The notes beneath the pieces are model-generated. The model ran no database searches. It had not been told where the DNA came from and saw only the letters and a program-made list of their open reading frames with translations. DNA of 64,000 nt from Marinobacter alexandrii (lineage in GTDB: Bacteria; Bacteroidota; Bacteroidia; Cytophagales; Cyclobacteriaceae). Of the stretch, positions 53,851 through 62,607 are shown in pieces (position 1 is the stretch's first letter; each line of letters begins with the position of its first letter). The stretch covers positions 744,001 through 808,000 of the forward strand of contig JBDWTN010000007.1 in the NCBI GenBank assembly GCA_039984955.1. Reading direction: 5' to 3'. The position numbers and the translations under genes were made by a program.

Positions 53851-56465
53851 TAGGCGTTTTCAACTAACTCTTGACCTATTTTCAATGCTTCATCAAGTCC
53901 GGAAAGATCTTTCCCTCCTGCAGTCGCATAAAAAGGTTGACCTCCGCCACCGCCTTTAATAGCTGCGGCCATCTTACGAATGATATCGTTGGCATTCATG
54001 CCATTTTTAACTAACTCATCTCCAAGCATAACCGTAATCATTGGCTTGTCGTTGATATCTGCTGCAATTAGTAATACAAGATTTTCTACCTCTCTCTTTA
54101 ATTCGAAAGCCACTTGTTTCATTCCATCCGCAGAAGGAAATGCTCCCTTGTAAGTAATGAGATTTTTGTTACCAATCTCTTTCACCTCATCCTTTAGCTT
54201 ATTCTTAATTTGTCCAGCTTGTTGCTGATTAAGTTCTTCAAGCTTCTTCTGATTGGCTAAATTCTCTGTGACCAAGTTTTCAATTGATTTTTTGAGATCT
54301 TTCGGATTTTTCAACATCTCCTCGACCTCAGAAATCAGTTTAATCTTTTGATTATAATATTTTTCTGCTTCTATCGAAGTAAAAGCTTCAATTCTTCGAA
54401 CACCAGCTGCACTAGATCCTTCACTTACGATCTTTAGCATTCCTATATTTCCCGTACGTGGAACGTGAGTGCCTCCGCATAATTCTACAGAATATTTTGG
54501 ATCAAAGGTGATTACACGGACAAAGTCTCCATACTTTTCACCAAAGAGAGCCATAGCTCCCATCTTTTGAGCTTCATCTATTGGCACATTTTGCTTTTCA
54601 TCTAGCGCAATGTTTTCTCGAATCTTGTGATTAACTATTTTTTCAACTTCAGTAAGTTCTTCATCCGTAACTTTCGAAAAGTGAGAAAAATCAAATCGTA
54701 AGATTTTATCATTGACCAATGAGCCTTTTTGTTGCACATGATCCCCCAAAACCTGACGAAGTGCCGCATGCAAAAGATGAGTTGCCGAGTGATTATTCTC
54801 CGTTAGCGTTCTCCTATTTTCATTAACTACAGCGCGAACTTCACCCTTCATTTCGGAAGGTAGCTTTTTTACAAAATGAACAATCAGATCGTTCTCTTTC
54901 TTTGTATCGATTACTTCAATTTTTTCATCTCCTATTTGGAGATATCCCGTATCTCCAACTTGTCCTCCGCTTTCTGCATAAAATGGAGTGGCTTCCAGAA
55001 CAAGCTGATATTGGGTTTTTTCTTTTTGTTTCACCTCTCGATAGCGAAGAATACTTGTGGTAAGTTGTGTTTCTGTATAGCCCAAGAATTTGGTCTCATC
55101 TCCTTCACATATGACATTCCAATCTCCCATTGTCTGCTTGCCAGCATTCTTTGATCGATTTTTCTGAACTTCCATTTCATTTCTGAAACCTTCTTCATCT
55201 ACAGTCATCCCATTCTCACGCGCAATCAAAGCGGTGAGGTCCAAAGGAAAGCCATAGGTATCATATAATTCAAAGGCTACAGAACCTTCAATAGCTTTAT
55301 CACCTCCTGAAGTAATTGAGTCCAATTTCTTCAATCCATTATCTAATGTTCGAAGGAATGAGATTTCTTCCTCCCTGATCACTTTAGCTATAAACCCTTT
55401 CTGACCCGTTAGTTCGGGGAAAACACCATCAAATTGATCAACAAGGATTTCGAGCATTTCATAAAGGAATGGTTCTTTGAACCCTAAAAATGTATAACCA
55501 TATCGAACCGCTCTTCTAAGAATTCTACGGATTACATACCCAGCCTTGTTATTACTAGGCAACTGACCATCTGCTATTGTGAAAGCAATTGCACGTATAT
55601 GATCAGAAATTACACGAATTGCTATGTCTATTTTTTCTTCTTTTCCATATTCAACATTCGCTTTCTTAGCTACCCATTGAATAAGTGGTTGGAAGACATC
55701 TGTATCGTAATTGGATTGTTTCTTTTGAATGGCCATCGCCAATCGCTCAAAGCCCATTCCTGTGTCGATGTGTTTTTCTGGAAGGTTCTCAAGCGACCCA
55801 TTCGATAACCTGTTGTATTGAATAAATACCAAGTTCCAAATCTCAACCACCTGCGGATGATCCTTATTTACCAACTCTGCACCTGAAGTTTCCCTAACCT
55901 CATTCTCGGGCCTTAAGTCAATATGGAGCTCCGAACAAGGTCCGCATGGACCCGTGTCTCCCATTTCCCAAAAATTATCTTTTTTAGTTCCATTTAGCAC
56001 GCGATCCTCAGGCAAGAATTTCATCCAAGCCTCTTTTGCTTCTAAGTCTTGATCAAGATTTTCGGTAGCATCTCCTTCAAAGATGGTCGCATAAAGTCTG
56101 TCTTTAGGAAGATTGAAACGTTCGGTTAGGAGTTCCCAAGCCCATTCTATTGCTTCTTTTTTGAAATAATCTCCAAAAGACCAGTTTCCAAGCATCTCAA
56201 ACATCGTATGGTGATAAGTATCTATTCCAACTTCTTCTAGATCATTGTGTTTTCCTGATACTCGAAGGCATTTTTGAGTGTCAGTTACTCTCTTGGTTTC
56301 CGCCACCTTATTCCCAAGAAAAAAATCTTTAAACTGATTCATCCCTGCATTCGTAAACATAAGGGTTGGATCATTTTGTACTACTATAGGGGCAGAAGGC
56401 ACTATTTTGTGCGTTTTGCTTTCGAAAAAGTCTAGGAAATTTTTCCTTATTAATTTGGAGTCCAT
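53850..56465 (-). CDS. alaS: Alanyl-tRNA synthetase
   Basis: The 871-residue class II synthetase is complete. The catalytic core has MFTNAGMNQFKDFFLG and FEMLGNWSFGDYFKKEAIEW. The editing domain has zinc-binding HSATHLLHA and CGGTHVPRTG. The DHHA1/C-Ala region ends with AAAIKGGGGGQPFYATAGGKD. It is first in the minus-strand unit with gatB and the TlpA lipoprotein, and divergent from an M23 peptidase gene. Confidence 0.97.
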   Translation of the reverse strand: MDSKLIRKNFLDFFESKTHKIVPSAPIVVQNDPTLMFTNAGMNQFKDFFLGNKVAETKRVTDTQKCLRVSGKHNDLEEVGIDTYHHTMFEMLGNWSFGDYFKKEAIEWAWELLTERFNLPKDRLYATIFEGDATENLDQDLEAKEAWMKFLPEDRVLNGTKKDNFWEMGDTGPCGPCSELHIDLRPENEVRETSGAELVNKDHPQVVEIWNLVFIQYNRLSNGSLENLPEKHIDTGMGFERLAMAIQKKQSNYDTDVFQPLIQWVAKKANVEYGKEEKIDIAIRVISDHIRAIAFTIADGQLPSNNKAGYVIRRILRRAVRYGYTFLGFKEPFLYEMLEILVDQFDGVFPELTGQKGFIAKVIREEEISFLRTLDNGLKKLDSITSGGDKAIEGSVAFELYDTYGFPLDLTALIARENGMTVDEEGFRNEMEVQKNRSKNAGKQTMGDWNVICEGDETKFLGYTETQLTTSILRYREVKQKEKTQYQLVLEATPFYAESGGQVGDTGYLQIGDEKIEVIDTKKENDLIVHFVKKLPSEMKGEVRAVVNENRRTLTENNHSATHLLHAALRQVLGDHVQQKGSLVNDKILRFDFSHFSKVTDEELTEVEKIVNHKIRENIALDEKQNVPIDEAQKMGAMALFGEKYGDFVRVITFDPKYSVELCGGTHVPRTGNIGMLKIVSEGSSAAGVRRIEAFTSIEAEKYYNQKIKLISEVEEMLKNPKDLKKSIENLVTENLANQKKLEELNQQQAGQIKNKLKDEVKEIGNKNLITYKGAFPSADGMKQVAFELKREVENLVLLIAADINDKPMITVMLGDELVKNGMNANDIIRKMAAAIKGGGGGQPFYATAGGKDLSGLDEALKIGQELVENA

Positions 56466-56543
56466 TGAAGAACGAAAGATTAGAATGTTACTGTTAAATC
56501 TTGCAATTATGAAAAAAACTTAAATATCCGTAAATTGCACCGG

Positions 56544-56551
56544 TATTTTTG
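56544..56551 (+). promoter_or_regulatory. -7 promoter box TATTTTTG for the M23 gene
   Basis: A match to TAnnTTTG lying 54 bases before the ATG at 56606, in the 140-bp gap to the divergent alaS gene. No -33 box is obvious. Confidence 0.3.
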
Positions 56552-56605
56552 TAAATCACCAACAAGAACTATTACACAAAATTACGACAATTACCATTCC
56601 AACCC

Positions 56606-57589
56606 ATGGCTAAAATTAAGTACTACTACGACACAGAATCTTGTCGCTATGAGCGGATCAAAGTCTCATCTTGGGACATAGTGATCAATCTCATGGGATT
56701 CTTAGTTGTCTCCTCCATTATCGGACTTAGTATATTCTTTGTCACAGATCATTACTTCGAGTCTCCTACCAAAGCTTCTTTGCGGAAAGAAAATGAAGAG
56801 TTAAAGCTATACTATGAGCTCCTTGAAAAAGACATGGCGGAAGCAAATCAAATGCTTGGAGTTCTTGAAGACAGAGACGATGACATCTATCGAGTTGTTT
56901 TTGGTGTTGAGCCAATTCCTGATGAAATAAGGTCTGCCGGTGTAGGTGGATCGAATAGATATAGAGAGCTATTGGATGAGGGCTTGAAACGAGAAGAACT
57001 TATCTTGAATAACATGCAGCGAATTGACAAGCTGAAGAAACAGATGTATATTCAGACAAAATCCTATGACGACATCATAGAGATGGCAAAGCATAAGGAA
57101 GCCTGGTTAGCTAGCATGCCAGCCATTCAGCCTGTCTCCAATAAGGAATTAAAACGCCTTGCTTCAGGATTTGGATACAGAATGCATCCAATATATAAAG
57201 TAAGAAAAATGCATACCGGCACAGACTTTTCGCTACCCACAGGCACACCTGTGTATGCTACTGGAGATGGTGAAGTTGTTTTCACTAAAACTAAATTTTC
57301 TGGATACGGAAAGTATATCAAGATTAAACATGGTTTTGGATATCAAACACTATATGCTCATTTGAGTGAATTTCTTGTGAAGCCTGGGCAAAAAGTAAAA
57401 AGAGGTCAGGTGATTGCCTATTCAGGAAACACGGGAGGATCCACAGCTCCGCATCTTCATTATGAAGTAATTGTAAAAGGAAGTAAGCAAAATCCAGTAA
57501 ATTATTTCTATCAAGATCTTACTACTGAGGAATATGCTGAAATAAGAAGACTCTCTTCTCAGGAAAACCAATCTATGGGTAATTACTAA
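56606..57589 (+). CDS. Membrane-anchored M23 family metallopeptidase
   Basis: The 327-residue protein has a cytoplasmic N-terminus, one membrane segment (about 26-47) and a coiled-coil stalk (about 55-90). The C-terminal M23 zinc peptidase domain (about 190-305) has ligands in MHTGTDFSLP and APHLHYEVIV and the active-site His in YAHLSEF. The layout resembles MepM/NlpD-type hydrolases or activators. All zinc ligands are present, so it is probably an active peptidoglycan endopeptidase. It is divergent from alaS and followed by a terminator. Confidence 0.92.
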   Translation: MAKIKYYYDTESCRYERIKVSSWDIVINLMGFLVVSSIIGLSIFFVTDHYFESPTKASLRKENEELKLYYELLEKDMAEANQMLGVLEDRDDDIYRVVFGVEPIPDEIRSAGVGGSNRYRELLDEGLKREELILNNMQRIDKLKKQMYIQTKSYDDIIEMAKHKEAWLASMPAIQPVSNKELKRLASGFGYRMHPIYKVRKMHTGTDFSLPTGTPVYATGDGEVVFTKTKFSGYGKYIKIKHGFGYQTLYAHLSEFLVKPGQKVKRGQVIAYSGNTGGSTAPHLHYEVIVKGSKQNPVNYFYQDLTTEEYAEIRRLSSQENQSMGNY

Positions 57590-57606
57590 GAATCTTAAAA
57601 AATCTT

Positions 57607-57639
57607 AAAGCGGCTAGTCTTTTCGGTTAGCCGCTTTTT
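57607..57639 (+). terminator. Intrinsic terminator after the M23 gene
   Basis: Arms at 57607-57616 and 57628-57637 form a 10-bp stem (AAAGCGGCTA) with an 11-base loop and five T (57635-57639). It ends only ten bases before the ATG of the next gene. Confidence 0.85.
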
Positions 57640-57649
57640 ATTTGTGCCA

Positions 57650-58834
57650 ATGAAAATAAGTAATCTTCTACTTGCACTTTTACTATTAGTTTGGTCATGC
57701 AAAACTGTAAAGACTACTACAGACACTTCAGTTCCTAGTCCAGAAGAAGTTGTTGAAAAAGTGAAATCTGATACTGTTTACTTAATTACTCAAAAAGGAG
57801 ATACACTATCGAGTCTAAATCTTGAGACTAAAATCTCTATTCAAAGATTGCTTCCGGATACTGTATCCATCGCAGCAGTCGGAGACATAATGGTTGGAAC
57901 CAATTTCCCGAACGAATCATATTTACCTAGTGATTCTGGTAAACATCTATGGAATCATGTGCAATCTATATTGCAAAAAGCTGATATCACTTTTGGGAAT
58001 TTGGAAGGTACAATCCTTGATGATGGTGGTGAACAAAAAGAATGTAACAACCCTAAGCTCTGTTATTTATTCCGATCTCCTGAATATCTGGCAGGTAACT
58101 TTAGCGAAAATGGATTTGATCTAATGAGTGTCGCCAATAATCATGCAAATGATTTTGGTGAAACAGGGAGAAAAAACACACAACGAATTCTTGACTCTCT
58201 GAAAATTTTCCATGCAGGCTCGATAGACCAACCTTTTACTATAGCCAAAATAGGACACCTCAAGATTGGTTTCTGTGCTTTTGCCCCAAATAGAGGAACG
58301 GCCAGCATTCATCAAAGTGAAAAAATAAAGGCCATAATACAACACTTGGATACGCTTACAGATATTGTGATTGCATCATTCCATGCTGGAGCAGAGGGTT
58401 CTAAGCATCAACATGTAACGCGAAAACGAGAGTATTACTACGGAGAAGATCGAGGTAACGTGTATGAATTAGCACATCTAATGATTGATAATGGTGCTGA
58501 CGTTGTTTTAGGACACGGCCCACACATTGTACGGGCAATGGAAGTTTATAAAGAACGCATCATAGCGTATAGTTTAGGCAACTTTCTTACCTATGGTCGA
58601 TTCAACCTAAGGGGCCTTGCTGGCGAAGCTCCCATATTGGAAGTACAAACTGATGCTAGAGGAAAGTTCTTAAAAGGTCGAATTCATTCATTTAGGCAAA
58701 GTTATTCGCATGGCCCACGAAATGATTCAAATCTTTCTTCGTTAAAAACAATCCAACGATTATCTTTGGAAGACTTCCCTGAAAATCCTGTGATTATTGA
58801 TGATCAGGGAAAGATCGTTTTTAGACAAAATTAA
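57650..58834 (+). CDS. CapA-like metallophosphatase-fold lipoprotein
   Basis: The 394-residue lipoprotein has a lipobox (VWSC, Cys about 17) and a PGA_cap domain (about 75-335). It shows AAVGDIMVGTN, FGNLEGTI, MSVANNHANDFGETG, ASFHAGAEG, VLGHGPHIVRAMEVY and AYSLGNFL. In Bacillus CapA takes part in poly-gamma-glutamate export; most homologues, as here, lack capB and capC nearby, and their role is unknown. The start is the ATG at 57650; the GTG two codons earlier is less likely. Confidence 0.88.
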   Translation: MKISNLLLALLLLVWSCKTVKTTTDTSVPSPEEVVEKVKSDTVYLITQKGDTLSSLNLETKISIQRLLPDTVSIAAVGDIMVGTNFPNESYLPSDSGKHLWNHVQSILQKADITFGNLEGTILDDGGEQKECNNPKLCYLFRSPEYLAGNFSENGFDLMSVANNHANDFGETGRKNTQRILDSLKIFHAGSIDQPFTIAKIGHLKIGFCAFAPNRGTASIHQSEKIKAIIQHLDTLTDIVIASFHAGAEGSKHQHVTRKREYYYGEDRGNVYELAHLMIDNGADVVLGHGPHIVRAMEVYKERIIAYSLGNFLTYGRFNLRGLAGEAPILEVQTDARGKFLKGRIHSFRQSYSHGPRNDSNLSSLKTIQRLSLEDFPENPVIIDDQGKIVFRQN

Positions 58835-58860
58835 AAGTCACTACAACTACTACAACTACA

Positions 58861-59199
58861 GTGCCTTACAAGGAAAAGGAAATTGAAAAGAAATACTACA
58901 CAATCGGAGAAGTTGCCGATGAGTTGGGTGTAGCTACTTCTCTCATCCGTTTCTGGGAAGGTGAGTTTGACAATATAAAGCCGAAGAAAAACCGTAAGGG
59001 TAATCGTCAGTTTACAAAAGATGATCTTCAAAATGTAAAACTCATTTATCACCTGGTAAAGGAGAAAGGCTATACACTTCAAGGCGCCAGAGACTTTATA
59101 TCCAATGGAGGCGAAACTGCCTCAGATAAAATGGAAATGATCGAGTCATTGAAGAAGATCAAAAAATTTCTTGTTCAGCTTAAGAGCGAACTTCCCTAA
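58861..59199 (+). CDS. MerR family transcriptional regulator
   Basis: The 112-residue protein has a MerR winged helix at about 12-80. YTIGEVADELGVATSLIRFWEGEF is the recognition part, and LIYHLVKEKGYTLQGARDFI is the second helix pair. A short helical tail follows with no effector-binding domain and no metal-binding Cys, so the signal is unknown. The start is a GTG at 58861. It precedes dprA by three bases. The block M23-CapA-MerR-DprA is on one strand, but the terminator at 57607 splits it. Confidence 0.88.
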   Translation: MPYKEKEIEKKYYTIGEVADELGVATSLIRFWEGEFDNIKPKKNRKGNRQFTKDDLQNVKLIYHLVKEKGYTLQGARDFISNGGETASDKMEMIESLKKIKKFLVQLKSELP

Positions 59200-59202
59200 A
59201 GT

Positions 59203-60300
59203 ATGTCGGAAGAGTTGGTTTTCCAGATTGCGCTGGAGCTAGTTCCAGGTGTAGGAAATAAAGGAACAAAACAGTTACTTAGTTATTGCGGCTCTGCCAG
59301 TGAAGTATTCAAATCTTCGAAAAGTACGCTCCTGAAGATTCCGGGTGTAGGGCAAAAAATGGCTGACACCATAAAGCAAGCCACACCTTTCAAAGAAGCA
59401 GAGGCTATTCTAACGTCCGCTGAAAAAATAGGAGCTGATGTACTGCATTATACGAATCCATTATTCCCTAAAAGGCTCAAGCAAACTCCTGACTCTCCTA
59501 ACATTATTTACAAAAAAGGATCAGGCGAATTGAATTCCAGGCGATCTATAGCCATAGTAGGCACGCGTAAGGCTACTCAATATGGAAAAGAGATCACGGA
59601 TAAAATCATTAATGATTTAGAAGCTATCGATGTTACTATTGTGAGTGGACTTGCTTATGGCATTGATATACAAGCTCACAAAGAAAGTCTTAAGTGTAAC
59701 ATCCCTACAGTCGCTGTTTTAGCAGGCGGACTGGATCGTATCTATCCTTCAATTCACAAAAAGTATGCTGAAGAAATGCAGGAACAAGGTGGAATCATTA
59801 CGGAAAGTATTCCAGGCACGAAACCAGACCCACATCTATTCCCTGCCAGAAATCGAATCATTGCTGGTATGACTGATGCTACTATTGTCGTAGAGGCAGC
59901 TGCCAAAGGTGGAGCATTAATCACAGCGAACATTGCAGATTCATATAATAGATTGGTATTCGCCGTTCCAGGGGATGTAGGACATACTTATTCCGAAGGA
60001 ACGAATAAGCTGATTGCCTCACAAAGAGCACTAATATATACCGGAGTTGAAGACTTGGTGTATCATCTAAATTGGGATATTAGCTCTACTAAAGAAACGC
60101 CAAAGGTGTTGCCTGAATTGACCCAACGAGAAAAAGACATCTACGATTTATTAATCGAAAACAGGTCACCTATTGAGATCGATTTAATCTCATTAACAAC
60201 TCAAATACCTATCAATCAAGTGGCTTCTCACTTATTAAGCCTTGAGTTTAAAAATTTAGTGAAGAGTTTACCAGGAAAGAAGTTTGGAGCTATTGGGTGA
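59203..60300 (+). CDS. dprA: DNA-processing protein DprA
   Basis: This 365-residue protein loads RecA onto incoming single-stranded DNA during natural transformation. An N-terminal helix-hairpin-helix/SAM-like region (about 1-70, IPGVGQKMADTI) is followed by the extended Rossmann fold with AIVGTRKATQYG, VSGLAYGIDIQAHKESL, VLAGGLDRIYP, FPARNRIIAGMTDATIVVEAAAKGGALITA and AVPGDVG. A winged-helix C-terminus (about 300-365) completes it. It overlaps the convergent HMG-CoA lyase gene by 11 bases. Confidence 0.95.
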   Translation: MSEELVFQIALELVPGVGNKGTKQLLSYCGSASEVFKSSKSTLLKIPGVGQKMADTIKQATPFKEAEAILTSAEKIGADVLHYTNPLFPKRLKQTPDSPNIIYKKGSGELNSRRSIAIVGTRKATQYGKEITDKIINDLEAIDVTIVSGLAYGIDIQAHKESLKCNIPTVAVLAGGLDRIYPSIHKKYAEEMQEQGGIITESIPGTKPDPHLFPARNRIIAGMTDATIVVEAAAKGGALITANIADSYNRLVFAVPGDVGHTYSEGTNKLIASQRALIYTGVEDLVYHLNWDISSTKETPKVLPELTQREKDIYDLLIENRSPIEIDLISLTTQIPINQVASHLLSLEFKNLVKSLPGKKFGAIG

Positions 60301-61138
60301 AGACTGAAGCACTCATTAGCAAGGATTCCTCGAATTCCTTCATATCCAATCCTGTTTCAATTGATTGAGTCTCAAACCATGTAAGCATTTTCTCAGTCGC
60401 CATATTACCTGTAAGGTCATCTTTGGCCATCGGGCAACCTCCGAATCCTTTAATTGCTCCATCCATTCGCCGGCAACCTGAATGATAAGCTGCTTCTACT
60501 TTCTTTGTTATAGTCTCTGGTGTTGAATGTAAATGTGCTCCAAACTCAATGTGAGGAAATTTTGGTATCAGATTTTGAAAAAGTGTTGAAATATTATTCG
60601 GATTAGACACGCCAATAGTGTCTGCAAGTGATATAATTTGGACTTCCATTTTATCTAACCGATCTACAAACTCCCCAACATAGTCCATCTCATAAGGATC
60701 TCCATATGGATTTCCAAATCCCATCGATAGATATACTACCAATATTTTCTCATGATCTTCTGCCAACTCCTGCATTTCAGCCAAATCGTTAAATGCATCA
60801 TTGACAGACCGATTAGTATTTCGTTGTTGAAAAGTCTCCGAAAGAGATAAGGGGTATCCCAGATACTGAATTTCGTCAAACTGACAAGCATCTTTCGCTC
60901 CGCGAATATTAGCAACTATGGCTAACAGCTTAGACTTAGTTGAAGATAAATTTAAACCAGCTAAAACCTCCGCTGTATCCCGCATTTGGGGGATAGCTTT
61001 AGGCGAGACAAAGCTTCCAAAATCGATGGTTTCAAAACCAACTTTAAGTAATTGATTGATATATTCAATCTTTTTTTCAGTAGGAATGAAATCATGCAAT
61101 CCCTGCATAGCGTCTCTAGGACATTCAATAATCTTCAT
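60290..61138 (-). CDS. Hydroxymethylglutaryl-CoA lyase family protein
   Basis: The 282-residue TIM-barrel enzyme should split 3-hydroxy-3-methylglutaryl-CoA into acetyl-CoA and acetoacetate (leucine breakdown). The first-strand motif reads IIECPRDAMQG (family usual EVGPRDGLQ), and later regions are FGSFVSPKAIPQM, SLADTIGVSNP, GAHLHSTPE with the metal His pair, and GFGGCPMAKDDLTGNMATE with the active-site Cys. It begins inside the last 14 bases of the upstream gene. Confidence 0.87.
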   Translation of the reverse strand: MKIIECPRDAMQGLHDFIPTEKKIEYINQLLKVGFETIDFGSFVSPKAIPQMRDTAEVLAGLNLSSTKSKLLAIVANIRGAKDACQFDEIQYLGYPLSLSETFQQRNTNRSVNDAFNDLAEMQELAEDHEKILVVYLSMGFGNPYGDPYEMDYVGEFVDRLDKMEVQIISLADTIGVSNPNNISTLFQNLIPKFPHIEFGAHLHSTPETITKKVEAAYHSGCRRMDGAIKGFGGCPMAKDDLTGNMATEKMLTWFETQSIETGLDMKEFEESLLMSASVFTQ

Positions 61139-61601
61139 TCTCCTCCTTAATAAATATGATGTTTAATTGATCATAATTCTTTTTGATTTGTTCTAAATCA
61201 TCCTCAGTGACCATAGTTTTCATTTGAGTCATGTAAGCTTGCATATATTGTTTGCTTTCCTTTCTATCCTCTTCAGACATTTTAGCAATCTCTTTTTCTG
61301 AGTTAATAATTGCATAGCCCATGGATATGGTCATCAGTTTTCCTATGTATTGATCACTCCATCCATGTTTTTTAAAAATACTTTGGACTTTTTCATTGGC
61401 TGCAAGAGCCATCATAGTGTTATAGTCTTTGGCATTTTCAAAATCCTCTCCAAGTGCTTCCATGTCTTTCTTGAGTGGATCATAAGTTTTTATGAATTTT
61501 TCTACATCTCCAGATTCAAGTGGACTGGTTTGGGGCATTTGGGCGAAGGAAGATAGACTAGCAACGAATGCACAAATTGTTATAAGCAATATTTTTTTCA
61601 T
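61125..61601 (-). CDS. Secreted helical protein of unknown function
   Basis: The 158-residue protein has a signal peptide (cleavage near SFAQ, residue 20) and an almost entirely helical, highly charged body (KKDMEALGEDFENAKDYNTMM, SEEDRKESKQYMQAYMTQMK). I do not recognise a family. It overlaps the HMG-CoA lyase start by 14 bases, suggesting cotranscription, and lies 52 bases downstream of metF. Confidence 0.7.
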   Translation of the reverse strand: MKKILLITICAFVASLSSFAQMPQTSPLESGDVEKFIKTYDPLKKDMEALGEDFENAKDYNTMMALAANEKVQSIFKKHGWSDQYIGKLMTISMGYAIINSEKEIAKMSEEDRKESKQYMQAYMTQMKTMVTEDDLEQIKKNYDQLNIIFIKEENEDY

Positions 61602-61653
61602 TTTTCTTGATTAAATCATGAAGTTAATCACTTACGTAATTGCTCCAAAGAAA

Positions 61654-62607
61654 TCAGAAAAACTCCTTTGCTATTTTATGAATTGCATCTGATTTACCCA
61701 TACTGTAGAAGTGCAAAACTGGAACATTGGCTTCTATCAATTCTCTGCATTGTTGAATCCCCCATTCTATCCCAAGTTCCCTCACAGCGGCATTATCCTT
61801 GCATTTCACCACTTGCTGTTCTAGTTCTTGAGGAACATCAATTTTGAAAATCTTAGGCAAAGTGGTCAGGTGCTTATGCGTAGCAATCGGCTTTATTCCT
61901 GGAATAATTGGAATATTGATTCCCATTTCTTTACAATCTTCAATAAACTTGAAATACACTTTATTGTCGAAAAACATCTGTGTAACAATGTATTCTGCTC
62001 CTAAATCGACTTTCTTTTTCAACCAATTAAGATCGAAATTCATATTCGGAGCTTCAAAGTGCTTCTCAGGATAGCCTGCAACCCCAATACAAAAATTACT
62101 TGGGATAGCGTTTTGCAGTTCTTCATCCAAATAATCTCCTTTATTCATCCTTGCTATTTGCTCCACCAAATCCGAAGCATATGCATTGCCATCTTTTTCA
62201 GGTCTAAATTCAGGCTCAGACTTTATATTATCCCCTCTCAATGCAAGCACATTGTCAATTCCGAGGAAGTCAAGATCAATTAATGCATTTTCTGTTTCCT
62301 CTTTTGAAAATCCTCCACAGATGATATGAGGTACAGCATCAATCTGATAATGATTTTGAATAGCAGCACAAATTCCCACAGTACCAGGACGTTTCTTAAT
62401 GCTTTTCTTCTCCAATAGTCCATTTTCTCGTTCCTTGTAGACATACTCTTCTCGGTGATAGGTCACATCAATAAAAGGAGGTTTGAATTCCATCAGTGGA
62501 TCAATCTGATCAAAGAGGTTACGTATACTGTCTCCTTTTTTAGGAGGTATAATTTCAAGAGAGAACAGTGTCTTATCGGCGTTTTCTATGTGATCTACTA
62601 TCTTCAT
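61654..62607 (-). CDS. metF: 5,10-methylenetetrahydrofolate reductase
   Basis: This 317-residue FAD enzyme makes 5-methyltetrahydrofolate for methionine synthase. Family segments are FSLEIIPPKKGD at the start with the catalytic Glu, IDVTYHREEY, ALRGDN, ASDLVEQI, GVAGYPEKH, GAEYIVTQMFFDNKVYFKF and IPIIPGIKPI. Its ATG shares one base with the metH stop, so the two consecutive steps are translated as a coupled pair. Confidence 0.95.
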   Translation of the reverse strand: MKIVDHIENADKTLFSLEIIPPKKGDSIRNLFDQIDPLMEFKPPFIDVTYHREEYVYKERENGLLEKKSIKKRPGTVGICAAIQNHYQIDAVPHIICGGFSKEETENALIDLDFLGIDNVLALRGDNIKSEPEFRPEKDGNAYASDLVEQIARMNKGDYLDEELQNAIPSNFCIGVAGYPEKHFEAPNMNFDLNWLKKKVDLGAEYIVTQMFFDNKVYFKFIEDCKEMGINIPIIPGIKPIATHKHLTTLPKIFKIDVPQELEQQVVKCKDNAAVRELGIEWGIQQCRELIEANVPVLHFYSMGKSDAIHKIAKEFF

